Assembly (NCBI RefSeq): GCF_029537485.1
Contig: NZ_JARPUS010000004.1
Location: 215,775-279,774 of the forward strand
Reading direction: 5' to 3'
Length of the DNA stretch: 64,000 bases
DNA from: Pseudomonas sp. GOM6
GTDB lineage: Bacteria; Pseudomonadota; Gammaproteobacteria; Pseudomonadales; Pseudomonadaceae
Shown in pieces: positions 47,340 through 55,030 of this stretch. Within the stretch, counting starts at the first letter, position 1. Every line of letters begins with the position of its first letter. Made by a program: the position numbers and the translations under genes. The notes beneath the pieces were generated by a model, which ran no database searches, was not told the DNA's origin, and worked only from the letters and a program-made list of their open reading frames with translations.

Positions 47340-48353
47340 ATGCCTATGAAATTCTCTCATTCCCTGCTCTATCTGGCGCTTCTCGCCAGCTCTTCTGTTG
47401 CGTTGGCCGATACGGTCTGGCTGAAGAATGGTGACAAACTGACTGGCAGCATTGTGCTCTTTGATGGCGGCAAGCTGCTGCTCAAAACCGACTATGCCGG
47501 CAACATCACCCTGGATGTGAAGAAGATTGCCACGCTGGAAAGCGAGCAGGCGCTACTGGTCAAGCAGGACGACTTCGTCGGTGAGCACGCCAAGTCGATT
47601 CGGGCGGCGGGTGAGGGGCAGGTCGAACTGGTCAATGGCACTGAGCCCAAGGTGGTGGCGTTGACCTCAATCAGTCAGATGCTGCCGCCCAAGCCGCTGG
47701 TACAAGACCTGACCTGGACGGGCAATCTGGATTTTTCCGCCGACTACAAGCGCGCCGAGAACGATGTCGAAGACTATGACATCGACCTTGATACCAAGGC
47801 TCGGCACGGCGCCTGGCGTCACGGCATTGCGGCCGAGTATGACCACGAGACCAAGGACGGCGAGCGCAAGACCGACCGTGTCGAGCTGAACTACGACCTC
47901 GACTACTTCCTCACCCAGCAATTCTTCTGGCAGGGGCAGCTGAAATACACCCACGACCGTATCGAGGATCTGGAAACCCAGCGCACCGTCGGTACCGGCC
48001 CTGGCTACCAGTTCTGGGACAATGAGCTGGGCGCGTTTTCCATGGCCGGGTTGTTCAACCGCAACGATTATGTATTTGCCGATGGCAGCAGCGAGCACTT
48101 CAACTCGGCCGCCCTCGAGTGGGACTACAAGCGTTACCTGATCGGCAAGAGTTTCGAGCTGTATACCCAGGGCGAGGTGGGGGCTCCTTTCGTCGATGAG
48201 ATCGATTACATCATCGATACCGAGGCGGGTATTCGCTACAAACTCAACAGTTGGGCTGCACTGAGCCTCAAGGCAGAGTGGGACAAGGTCGCCAGCGTGT
48301 ATGGCGACACCAACGAGCGGCGCTACCTGATTGGTCTGGGCGTGGGTTGGTAG
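47340..48353 (+). CDS. DUF481 outer membrane beta-barrel protein, copy 2
   Basis: 337 residues. Signal peptide (MPMKFSHSLLYLALLASSSVALA), then ADTVWLKNGDKLTGSIVLFDGGKLLLKTDYAGNI, closely matching copy 1, and a DUF481 barrel with the same terminal strand YLIGLGVGW. No function known for the family beyond envelope location. The two copies align over their length with about half the residues alike, so the duplication is not recent. It has a candidate promoter and a terminator of its own. A second ATG six bases in is possible. Confidence 0.85.
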   Translation: MPMKFSHSLLYLALLASSSVALADTVWLKNGDKLTGSIVLFDGGKLLLKTDYAGNITLDVKKIATLESEQALLVKQDDFVGEHAKSIRAAGEGQVELVNGTEPKVVALTSISQMLPPKPLVQDLTWTGNLDFSADYKRAENDVEDYDIDLDTKARHGAWRHGIAAEYDHETKDGERKTDRVELNYDLDYFLTQQFFWQGQLKYTHDRIEDLETQRTVGTGPGYQFWDNELGAFSMAGLFNRNDYVFADGSSEHFNSAALEWDYKRYLIGKSFELYTQGEVGAPFVDEIDYIIDTEAGIRYKLNSWAALSLKAEWDKVASVYGDTNERRYLIGLGVGW

Positions 48354-48362
48354 AGCTCTTCC

Positions 48363-48403
48363 GGCACCTGGTGGCTTCATGCCCTGCCAGGTGCCATTGT
48401 CTT
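48363..48403 (+). terminator. Terminator of DUF481 copy 2
   Basis: GGCACCTGG (48363-48371) and CCAGGTGCC (48387-48395) around a 15-base loop, followed by ATTGTCTTT. Confidence 0.7.
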
Positions 48404-48409
48404 TCGGGC

Positions 48410-48524
48410 AAAAAAAGACCCGGCAAAGTGCCGGGTCAATAACCGTGATTAGCCTGATGAGGAGATAATCTGAAGAGTCCGACTGAATGGCCTCTCAGCT
48501 TACCGGCTGATCTCGCGACCAGTT
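48410..48524 (-). ncRNA. prrF: PrrF small RNA (Fur-repressed iron-sparing sRNA)
   Basis: About 115 nt. The minus strand reads AACTGGTCGCGAGATCAGCC...GCTGAGAGGCC...CTCCTCATCAGGC, which matches my recollection of P. aeruginosa PrrF1/PrrF2, and ends in GACCCGGC-ACTTT-GCCGGGTC plus a T7 run. It base-pairs with mRNAs of iron-rich proteins (such as sodB and succinate dehydrogenase) under iron starvation. A sigma-70 promoter and two Fur boxes lie directly upstream. It is downstream of cbpA, as in PAO1, but here only one copy is present, not a tandem pair. Confidence 0.92.
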
Positions 48525-48530
48525 GCGGTA

Positions 48531-48558
48531 ATAATAACAATTCTCATTTTTGAGTCAA
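48531..48558 (-). promoter_or_regulatory. prrF promoter
   Basis: On the minus strand, -35 TTGACT (48558-48553), 16-base spacer, -10 TATTAT (48536-48531), and RNA start six bases later near 48524. Confidence 0.8.
48532..48546 (-). promoter_or_regulatory. Fur box 1, over the prrF -10
   Basis: TGAGAATTGTTATTA on the minus strand matches the 7-1-7 Fur consensus at 11 of 14 positions and covers the -10 element, so Fur-iron binding would block transcription. Confidence 0.8.
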
Positions 48559-48566
48559 TGGTTAGA

Positions 48567-48581
48567 TGAGAATTATTTTCG
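48567..48581 (+). promoter_or_regulatory. Fur box 2, upstream of the prrF -35
   Basis: TGAGAATTATTTTCG matches the 7-1-7 Fur consensus at 12 of 14 positions, 9 bases upstream of the -35, giving a two-site operator. Confidence 0.75.
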
Positions 48582-48599
48582 AAAAGATGAGGCGGCTAC

Positions 48600-48636
48600 A
48601 AAAACAAACCCCGGCGTCAGGCCGGGGTTTGTTTTT
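48600..48636 (-). terminator. Terminator of cbpA
   Basis: A perfect 16-bp stem, AAAAACAAACCCCGGC (48600-48615) with GCCGGGGTTTGTTTTT (48621-48636). Works from both sides and separates cbpA from prrF. Confidence 0.9.
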
Positions 48637-48650
48637 CCGGGACCAGGAGC

Positions 48651-49451
48651 TCAGTTCGCTTGCGTCTGGGCACGCAACTGAGTGACTTCCTTGTTCATCA
48701 GGTCGATGCGGCGCGCCATGCTTTCGATCAGGCTGTGAGCGATGCGCGGGTTGCTCTGCATCAGGCTGAGGAACTGATCCTTGGGGATGACCATGACAGT
48801 GCACGGCTCGCTGGCGATCACTGTGGCGCTGCGTTTCTCGCGGGTGAACACGGCCATGGCGCCGAAGATCTCGTCTTTTTGCACATCGCCGACTTTTTGC
48901 CCATCCACATAGGCATCGGCATGGCCCTCGATGATCACGAATACATGGTCTGCATCGTCGCCCTGCTGGATCAGCTCTTCACCGGTGGCGAAGTGTTGAA
49001 AACCGGTTGCCGGGCGTATTTCCGGCTGTTTGAGGCGGGCCAACGCGTCGGAGAGCAGGGCCGTATGGCCGATCAGGTACTGGATGAAGAGCTCCTGGCG
49101 CTGCTCGCTGGCATAGATGTGCTGGAACACTTCACTGCGCGAGTAGGGGATCAGGGTCAGTTGTTCCTCGCTGCTGTAGCGGCAGCTGGGCAGGTCTATG
49201 CCCTGGCGCAGACCGACCAGGTCACCTTCCTGCAGGTAGAACAGCGGGCGCTCATCGACCTGAGCATGCAGCAGGCCGTTCTCGATGATGTACAGCTGGT
49301 TGCCAGGCAGTATCTTGGCCAGGTCTTCAACCTGCTCGAGGCGCAGCGGTGCTCCGCTGGACTGCAGCCCGTCCAGTAACTGGGTGGGAATGCTCTGCAG
49401 GCGTTGGATCAGCTGATCGGCGTAGGCCGGTTGCTCCCCGAGTAGGTACAT
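48651..49451 (-). CDS. cbpA: Cyclic nucleotide-binding protein CbpA
   Basis: 266 residues. The C-terminal half (about 140-240) is a clear cyclic-nucleotide-binding domain: TGEELIQQGDDADHVFVIIEGHADAYVDG, then GEIFGAMAVFTREKRSATVIASE, where the cAMP phosphate cassette reads F-G-A-M-A-x6-R-S-A-T. The N-terminal half looks like a second, degenerate copy (KILPGNQLYIIENGLLHAQ). P. aeruginosa CbpA (PA4704) is a Vfr-dependent cAMP-binding protein; orthology is supported by the neighbouring prrF. A C-terminal coil follows. Confidence 0.9.
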   Translation of the reverse strand: MYLLGEQPAYADQLIQRLQSIPTQLLDGLQSSGAPLRLEQVEDLAKILPGNQLYIIENGLLHAQVDERPLFYLQEGDLVGLRQGIDLPSCRYSSEEQLTLIPYSRSEVFQHIYASEQRQELFIQYLIGHTALLSDALARLKQPEIRPATGFQHFATGEELIQQGDDADHVFVIIEGHADAYVDGQKVGDVQKDEIFGAMAVFTREKRSATVIASEPCTVMVIPKDQFLSLMQSNPRIAHSLIESMARRIDLMNKEVTQLRAQTQAN

Positions 49452-49557
49452 GACGTTGGTTCCTTGAACTGGCTGGGCTGACGATAAGGCACGTCGCTAG
49501 TGGCAACAATAGGCGGCGGCGCGATGCAGGTAAATCCCGCCGCTCGGAGGTTGTGAG

Positions 49558-49830
49558 CTAGCTCTTGTTGCCTGGCCGCTGTTCGTCCAGTTGACCATTG
49601 AGCTGGGCCTTGAGGTCAGGCGACAGTTCGTTCCAGTGAACATCGAGCAGCGCGCCCTCTATGGCGTAAAGCAGTACCTTGGAGGCGCGAAAACCTCGCG
49701 CGCGGACCGCTCTGTAGGCGTCCACCGAGCCGAGGCGCCGCAGGTCGCTGGCGTTGTGGATACCCACGGCATGTAACCATTGTGCCGATGTCTTGCCCAG
49801 ATTCCTCAGGTGTTGCAGTTCATCATTCAT
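49558..49830 (-). CDS. TfoX C-terminal domain protein
   Basis: 90 residues, nearly all one helix-hairpin-helix-like TfoX_C domain: LRNLGKTSAQWLHAVGIHNASDLRRLGSVDAYRAVRARG. The N-terminal TfoX domain that drives competence in Vibrio is absent. Role in Pseudomonas unknown. Overlaps the methyltransferase upstream by 4 bases (ATGA), so the two are translated together. Confidence 0.85.
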   Translation of the reverse strand: MNDELQHLRNLGKTSAQWLHAVGIHNASDLRRLGSVDAYRAVRARGFRASKVLLYAIEGALLDVHWNELSPDLKAQLNGQLDEQRPGNKS

Positions 49831-50618
49831 TGCGCCTCCTTTCCTTGCATTGCTGCGCAGTCACGAATGGGTGTGCAGGGAGTCCCTGCAAGGAAGTGTA
49901 GCGGCCAACGTATAAATCGTCTCTGCTGCCCGTCGCCCCAGGCCTTGCTCAGTTTGGGCGCGACCTCTTGCAGTGGGGCGCGGCCGCTGGCGTGGTGCAG
50001 TTTCTGCACAGCCGACCAGGTGCTCAGGTAGCCCAGTAGTTGATCGAGGTTCCAGTACTGTTCGATGGCGAGCTCAGGTGGATTGAGTCGCGCAAAGGGT
50101 GGTTCTATGTCGCTGTAGCCGGCATCCACGCTGGCGCGGCCGCTCGGCCAGTAGGCGCCGAGTGTGTTCCAGTAGAAGTCGTCAATCAGCGGGTCGAGCG
50201 TTTCATCTATGCGTAGCAGGTTGTAGCACCAGGCGCAGAACAGTCCGTGGGGTTTGAGCAGGCGACGCACCTCGGTAAAAAAAGCGGGTGTGGCGAACCA
50301 GTGCAGGGCTTGGGCCACGACGATCAGATCGAGGCTGCTGTCTTCCAGTGGCTGCTTGCAGGCGTCGGCCACGAAGCTATCGATGCCTTGTAGGTCAGCG
50401 GCACGCAGTTGTTCCAGGCTTGCGTCGCAGGCCAATACCCGGTCGAAGTGGCGCTGCAGCAGTCGGGTCGCTTGGCCGGTGCCGCAGGCAATGTCCAGTA
50501 CGCGTTGGTGGCCGGGGCTGTGCTTGGCTAGCCAGGTGAACAGCGCGTCCGGGTAGCTGGGGCGGAAACTGGCGTAGGCGCTGGCGCGATTGCCGAACAG
50601 GCGGGCAACTTCGCTCAT
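49827..50618 (-). CDS. SAM-dependent methyltransferase
   Basis: 263 residues, class I methyltransferase. The SAM site VLDIACGTGQATRLLQRHF is near residues 40-58, the acidic D-A-S-L-E-Q-L follows, and EDSSLDLIVVAQALHWF fits motif IV. The resemblance is to the Methyltransf_11/UbiE-like superfamily, but the acceptor is not evident. In a four-base-overlap chain with the pentapeptide gene and the TfoX-C gene. Confidence 0.87.
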   Translation of the reverse strand: MSEVARLFGNRASAYASFRPSYPDALFTWLAKHSPGHQRVLDIACGTGQATRLLQRHFDRVLACDASLEQLRAADLQGIDSFVADACKQPLEDSSLDLIVVAQALHWFATPAFFTEVRRLLKPHGLFCAWCYNLLRIDETLDPLIDDFYWNTLGAYWPSGRASVDAGYSDIEPPFARLNPPELAIEQYWNLDQLLGYLSTWSAVQKLHHASGRAPLQEVAPKLSKAWGDGQQRRFIRWPLHFLAGTPCTPIRDCAAMQGKEAQ

Positions 50619-50959
50619 GCGGGGCGATAGCGCATGCGCGTGCCGAACTGCATGGAGAGCAGGATTTCATCGGCGCCCAGCTGTGCGGGGAAGTAAGCCC
50701 CGGAGATCTGCGCATGGGCGATGCTCGCGCCCTGCAGATTGGCTTCGCGCAGATCCAGACCACGCAGGTCGGCACCGCGGAAATAGGCGTCGGTAAAGTC
50801 GATGCGGCTGGCGTCCAGTTGGCGCAGATCGAGGCCACGCAAATCTGCTCCGCGCAGGTCGATGCTGCCGTCCTTGGGCTTCTGCTGGTTGAACTCGCTG
50901 ACTTTCTCGTTACGCAGCAGGCGGTACAGCGGCGAATCCAGTTGCTGGGGCTGGCTCAT
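50615..50959 (-). CDS. Pentapeptide-repeat protein
   Basis: 114 residues. About 11 tandem A(D/N)Lxx-type pentapeptides (IDLRGADLRGLDLRQLDAS, FRGADLRGLDLREANLQGAS) fill residues 30-85 and would fold as a right-handed quadrilateral beta-helix. Such proteins can mimic DNA (Qnr) but the great majority have no known role. Overlaps the methyltransferase start by 4 bases. Confidence 0.88.
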   Translation of the reverse strand: MSQPQQLDSPLYRLLRNEKVSEFNQQKPKDGSIDLRGADLRGLDLRQLDASRIDFTDAYFRGADLRGLDLREANLQGASIAHAQISGAYFPAQLGADEILLSMQFGTRMRYRPA

Positions 50960-51014
50960 GGGGTGCCTCCGTTCAGGGCCTGTCGGCAGTATAGACAGGC
51001 CCTGGGAGGACGTT

Positions 51015-52577
51015 TCAGAGCCCCGGCAGGCGTTGGCGAATGCTGTCGATCAGGCTGTCCAGGCTGGAGGCCTGGTGCGTGTCGACGCGACGGCTATGAG
51101 CCTGTTCGTCGGCGCTCAGTTCTTCCCGGCCAGCCAGCTGGGCTTCGATCACTTCCAGGGTGGCATCGGAGGGGTCGCTGCCCTCGGCCTGGCGCTGCTG
51201 CAACCAGGCGGTAATGACGTCCAGAGGGGCTTGGCAATCCAGAATCAGGAAAGGTGCACCGTTTTGCTCGGCAACCTGCCAGGCCGCGGCCCGCTGGGCA
51301 TGCTTGAGGTAGGCGGCGTCCAGCACCACCGGGAAGCCTGCATGCAGAGCACTTTCCGCCAGTTGGTGCAGGTGTTGGTAAGTAGCTGTAGTGGCCTCCG
51401 GGCTATAAATGCCGGCACGCAGGGCGCCTTTGTCAGCCTCCGCCTGTTCGCCGAACAGGCGCTTGCGCTCCATATCAGAGCGGATGCGGATAGCCCCCAG
51501 AGCCTCGACCAGGCGCAGCGCAACATGGCTCTTGCCAACGGCGGACACGCCGCTGGTGATGGCCATGAAGGGTGAGGGGATGGCGCTGTAGCTTTCCGCC
51601 AGGTTGGCGTAGTTGCGGTATTGGCGCAGGGTGGCCGCTTTCTGCACGGCATCGCTCTGGTGTGCCAGGCTGAACAGCGCGACCTTGGCCCGCACCAAGG
51701 CGCGGTAGGCTTTGTAGAAGTTGAACAGCTCCAGTGCCGCGTAGTCGCCGCTGTGCTCCAGCCAGGCGCTGACGAAGCGCCGCGACAGCGCCTTGAGGCC
51801 GCGGTCTTCCAGGTCCATGGCGAGGAAGGCGGCGTCCGAGGCGATGTCGATCAGGCGGAACGGCTCATTGAACTCGATGCAGTCGAACAGCACCACGGAA
51901 CCGTCGAGCAGAGTGGCGTTGCCCAGATGAATGTCGCCGTGGCACTCGCGGATCGAACCATTGGCGGCGCGCTGTGCCAGCAGCGGCTCCAGGCGGGTGA
52001 TGTTGGCCTCGGTCCAGGCTTCCAGGGCGTCGACCTGGCGCAGGTCGGCGGCGTCGCTGAGCAGTGGGCGGATCTGTTCGAAGTTCTGGCGCATCGGCGC
52101 GACGATGGCCTGCGCCGAGCACAGCGGATGATCCGCGGCCACGGCTGGGGTGCGGGCGTGGAAGTCAGCAATCTGCCGGGCCAGGGCGTCGATGTGCACC
52201 GGGGTCAGTTCGCCGCGGGCCTGCACGGCGCTGAGCAGCTGGCTCTGCGGGAACTGGCGCATCTTCAGCGCGTACTCGATGGTTGTGCCGTCGCCGCCCA
52301 GCTGCGGGGCGCTCTCGCTGCCGGTGATCGGCAGTACATCGAGGTACAGCCCCTCGGTGAGACGCTGGTTGAGGCGCAGCTCTTCGCCGCAGAAGTGCTG
52401 GCGCTGTTCCAGCGTGGTGAAGTCGAGGAAGCCGAAGTTCATCGGTTTCTTGATCTTGTAGGCGAAGGGGCCGGTGAGCAGCACCCAGGAGATGTGCGTC
52501 TCGATTACCTGGAAGCCTTCCACCGGGTGGGGGTAGAGGGCCGGGTTCTGCAGGGCGGCAATCAGGGCTTGGCTCAC
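51015..52577 (-). CDS. Two-domain APH-like / AAA (zeta-type) P-loop kinase
   Basis: 520 residues from GTG at 52577, chosen because AAGGA lies 6 bases upstream and the homologous start is VSQALIAALQNP; ATG at 52592 or 52616 would add 5-13 residues. N-terminal half: aminoglycoside-phosphotransferase-like fold with HGDIHLGNATLLDGSVVLFDCIEFN (catalytic loop, about residue 200-230). C-terminal half: P-loop kinase GVSAVGKS at 343-350 and RSDMERKRLFG. Both COG-type domains are found fused in many proteobacteria; substrate unknown. Divergent from mrcB. Confidence 0.88.
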   Translation of the reverse strand: MSQALIAALQNPALYPHPVEGFQVIETHISWVLLTGPFAYKIKKPMNFGFLDFTTLEQRQHFCGEELRLNQRLTEGLYLDVLPITGSESAPQLGGDGTTIEYALKMRQFPQSQLLSAVQARGELTPVHIDALARQIADFHARTPAVAADHPLCSAQAIVAPMRQNFEQIRPLLSDAADLRQVDALEAWTEANITRLEPLLAQRAANGSIRECHGDIHLGNATLLDGSVVLFDCIEFNEPFRLIDIASDAAFLAMDLEDRGLKALSRRFVSAWLEHSGDYAALELFNFYKAYRALVRAKVALFSLAHQSDAVQKAATLRQYRNYANLAESYSAIPSPFMAITSGVSAVGKSHVALRLVEALGAIRIRSDMERKRLFGEQAEADKGALRAGIYSPEATTATYQHLHQLAESALHAGFPVVLDAAYLKHAQRAAAWQVAEQNGAPFLILDCQAPLDVITAWLQQRQAEGSDPSDATLEVIEAQLAGREELSADEQAHSRRVDTHQASSLDSLIDSIRQRLPGL

Positions 52578-52680
52578 GGTCTTTCCTTGCATTCTGAAGT
52601 CGGTAAGAGGCGGCATTATGGCCGCTGTGCGGCACTCTGCAAACCGCCGGAGCGCGCCTGGCTGGGCTTGCCAAAGTGCG

Positions 52681-52686
52681 TATAAT
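52681..52686 (+). promoter_or_regulatory. -10 element 8 bases before the mrcB ATG
   Basis: TATAAT at 52681-52686, with TG at 52677-52678. The ATG at 52695 lies where transcription would begin, and there is no Shine-Dalgarno, so the message may be leaderless. Confidence 0.6.
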
Positions 52687-52694
52687 CCCGCGCC

Positions 52695-55013
52695 ATGACT
52701 CGATCCCGTACTCCCCGTAAAGGCGCCAAGCGCCGCTCCGGCAGCTCCCGCTCCTGGCTGGGCTGGCTGTTCAAACTGTCGCTGGTCGGCCTGGTGCTGC
52801 TGGCCGGCTTTGCCGTTTATCTGGATGCCGTGGTGCAGGAGAAATTCTCCGGCAAGCGCTGGACTGTCCCGGCCAAGGTCTATGCGCGGCCATTGGAACT
52901 CTTCGTCGGACAGAAACTGAGCAAGACCGACTTCCTCACCGAACTGGATGCCCTCGGCTATCGCCGCGAGGGTGCGGCCAATGGCCCGGGCGCGGCGGCG
53001 GTCAACGGCAACCTGGTCGATCTGCATACGCGCGGTTTCCAGTTCTATGAGGGTGTTGAGCCGGCGCAGCGAGTGCGGGTGAAATTCTCTGGTGACTACG
53101 TGGCCGGGCTGACCCAGGGCAATGGCAGCAATCTGGCTGTGGCGCGTATGGAGCCGCTGTTGATCGGCGGTCTGTACCCGGCACATCACGAAGATCGCAT
53201 CCTGATCAAGCTGGATCAGACGCCGCCTTACCTGGTGGAAACCCTGGTTGCGGTTGAGGATCGCGAGTTCTTCAACCACTTCGGCGTATCACCCAAGGGC
53301 ATCGCCCGCGCGGTGTGGATCAACGCGACTGCCGGTCAGCTGCGTCAGGGTGGCAGTACCCTGACGCAGCAGCTGGTGAAGAACTTCTACCTCACCAGCG
53401 AGCGTAGCCTGACCCGTAAGCTCACCGAGGCCATGATGGCGGTGCTGCTGGAGCTGCACTACGACAAGCAGGAAATTCTTGAGGCCTATCTCAACGAGGT
53501 GTTCCTTGGTCAGGATGGCCAGCGTGCTGTGCATGGCTTCGGTCTGGCTAGCCAGTATTTCTTCAGTCAGCCGCTGGGCGAGTTGAAGCTGGAGCAGGTG
53601 GCGTTGCTGGTCGGTATGGTTAAGGGACCGACCTATTACAACCCACGACGTAATCCGGAGCGTGCGCTGGAGCGCCGTAACCTGGTCCTTGATCTACTGG
53701 TGCAGCAGGGTGTGGTCAGTGCCGAGCAGGGCGAGGCCGCTAAGAAGAAGCCGTTGGGCGTGACCAAGCGCGGCAGCCTGGCGGATAGCTCCTTCCCGGG
53801 CTTCCTCGACCTGGTCAAGCGTCAGCTACGCCAGGACTATCGCGAGGAAGACCTGACCGAAGAGGGGCTGCGTATCTTCACCAGTTTCGACCCGATCATC
53901 CAGCTCAAGGCCGAAGCCGCACTTGGCGAAACCCTCAAGCGCTTGTCGGGGCGCAAGGGTGTGGATGAGGTCGAGGCGGCCATGGTGGTCACCAATCCGG
54001 AAACCGGTGAAGTGCAGGCGCTGATCGGCAGTCGGCAACCGCGTTATGCCGGCTTCAACCGGGCGCTGGACGCCAATCGGCCCATCGGCTCGCTGATCAA
54101 GCCGGCGATCTATCTGACAGCGCTGGAGCGACCCAGTCAGTACACCCTGACCAGCTGGCTGGAGGACACGCCGTTCTCCGTGAAGGGTCAGGATGGCCAG
54201 GTCTGGCGACCGCAGAACTACGACCGCAAGGCCCACGGCACCATTTATCTCTATCAGGGGCTGGCCAATTCCTACAATTTGTCGACGGCCAAGCTCGGCC
54301 TGGAACTGGGCGTGCCCAACGTACTCAAAACCCTTGCGCGCCTGGGTGTCGAGCGCGAGTGGCCGGCTTATCCCTCGATGCTGCTGGGGGCTGGTGCCCT
54401 GAGCCCGATGGAAGTGGCAACCATGTACCAGACCCTGGCCAATGGTGGCTTCAATACGCCGCTGCGTGGTATCCGCAATGTGCTGGCCGCCGAAGGCGAG
54501 CCGCTGAAGCGCTATCAGTTCCGCATTCAGCAGCGCTTCGACCCTGGTGCGATCTATCTGGTGCAGAACGCCATGCAGCGGGTGATGCGCGAGGGTACCG
54601 GACGCTCGGTTTACAGCCAGTTGTCGTCCAATCTGACCTTGGCGGGCAAGACCGGTACCAGCAACGACTCGCGCGATAGCTGGTTTGCCGGCTTCAGTCA
54701 GGATTTGCTGGCGGTGGTCTGGCTCGGTCGTGATGACAACGGCAAGACGCCGTTGACCGGTGCCACCGGTGCGCTGCAGGTTTGGACCGGCTTCATGAAA
54801 AAGGCCGATCCGCTTCCGCTGGACATGCCGATGCCGGATAACGTGACGTCGGCCTGGGTGGACGCAGCCAGTGGCCAGGGTTCTGCGGCGGGTTGCCCGA
54901 ATGCGGTACAAATTCCTTACATACGGGGTAGCGAACCCGCTGCGGGCGCCCCTTGCGGTATGGGTGTCCCGGCGGACTCGGTCATGGACTGGGTGCGCGG
55001 TTGGCTCAATTGA
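52695..55013 (+). CDS. mrcB: Bifunctional penicillin-binding protein 1B
   Basis: 772 residues. Short basic cytoplasmic tail, one membrane helix (about 28-50), a UB2H-type domain (about 65-150), the GT51 glycosyltransferase with catalytic Glu188 (EDREFFNHFG) and GGSTLTQQLVKN, then the transpeptidase with active-site S466-L-I-K469 and K652-T-G-T. Polymerises and cross-links peptidoglycan in the inner membrane. No ribosome site precedes the ATG, which follows a -10 by 8 bases; N-terminus MTRSRTPRKGAKRR fits family starts. Confidence 0.97.
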   Translation: MTRSRTPRKGAKRRSGSSRSWLGWLFKLSLVGLVLLAGFAVYLDAVVQEKFSGKRWTVPAKVYARPLELFVGQKLSKTDFLTELDALGYRREGAANGPGAAAVNGNLVDLHTRGFQFYEGVEPAQRVRVKFSGDYVAGLTQGNGSNLAVARMEPLLIGGLYPAHHEDRILIKLDQTPPYLVETLVAVEDREFFNHFGVSPKGIARAVWINATAGQLRQGGSTLTQQLVKNFYLTSERSLTRKLTEAMMAVLLELHYDKQEILEAYLNEVFLGQDGQRAVHGFGLASQYFFSQPLGELKLEQVALLVGMVKGPTYYNPRRNPERALERRNLVLDLLVQQGVVSAEQGEAAKKKPLGVTKRGSLADSSFPGFLDLVKRQLRQDYREEDLTEEGLRIFTSFDPIIQLKAEAALGETLKRLSGRKGVDEVEAAMVVTNPETGEVQALIGSRQPRYAGFNRALDANRPIGSLIKPAIYLTALERPSQYTLTSWLEDTPFSVKGQDGQVWRPQNYDRKAHGTIYLYQGLANSYNLSTAKLGLELGVPNVLKTLARLGVEREWPAYPSMLLGAGALSPMEVATMYQTLANGGFNTPLRGIRNVLAAEGEPLKRYQFRIQQRFDPGAIYLVQNAMQRVMREGTGRSVYSQLSSNLTLAGKTGTSNDSRDSWFAGFSQDLLAVVWLGRDDNGKTPLTGATGALQVWTGFMKKADPLPLDMPMPDNVTSAWVDAASGQGSAAGCPNAVQIPYIRGSEPAAGAPCGMGVPADSVMDWVRGWLN

Positions 55014-55030
55014 TTGCGGAGTGAATGTGC

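Noticed and set aside
52578..53279. N-terminal extension of the APH/AAA kinase frame into mrcB
   Set aside because: Extension is antisense to mrcB and low-complexity; AAGGA before GTG at 52577 and family length fix the start.
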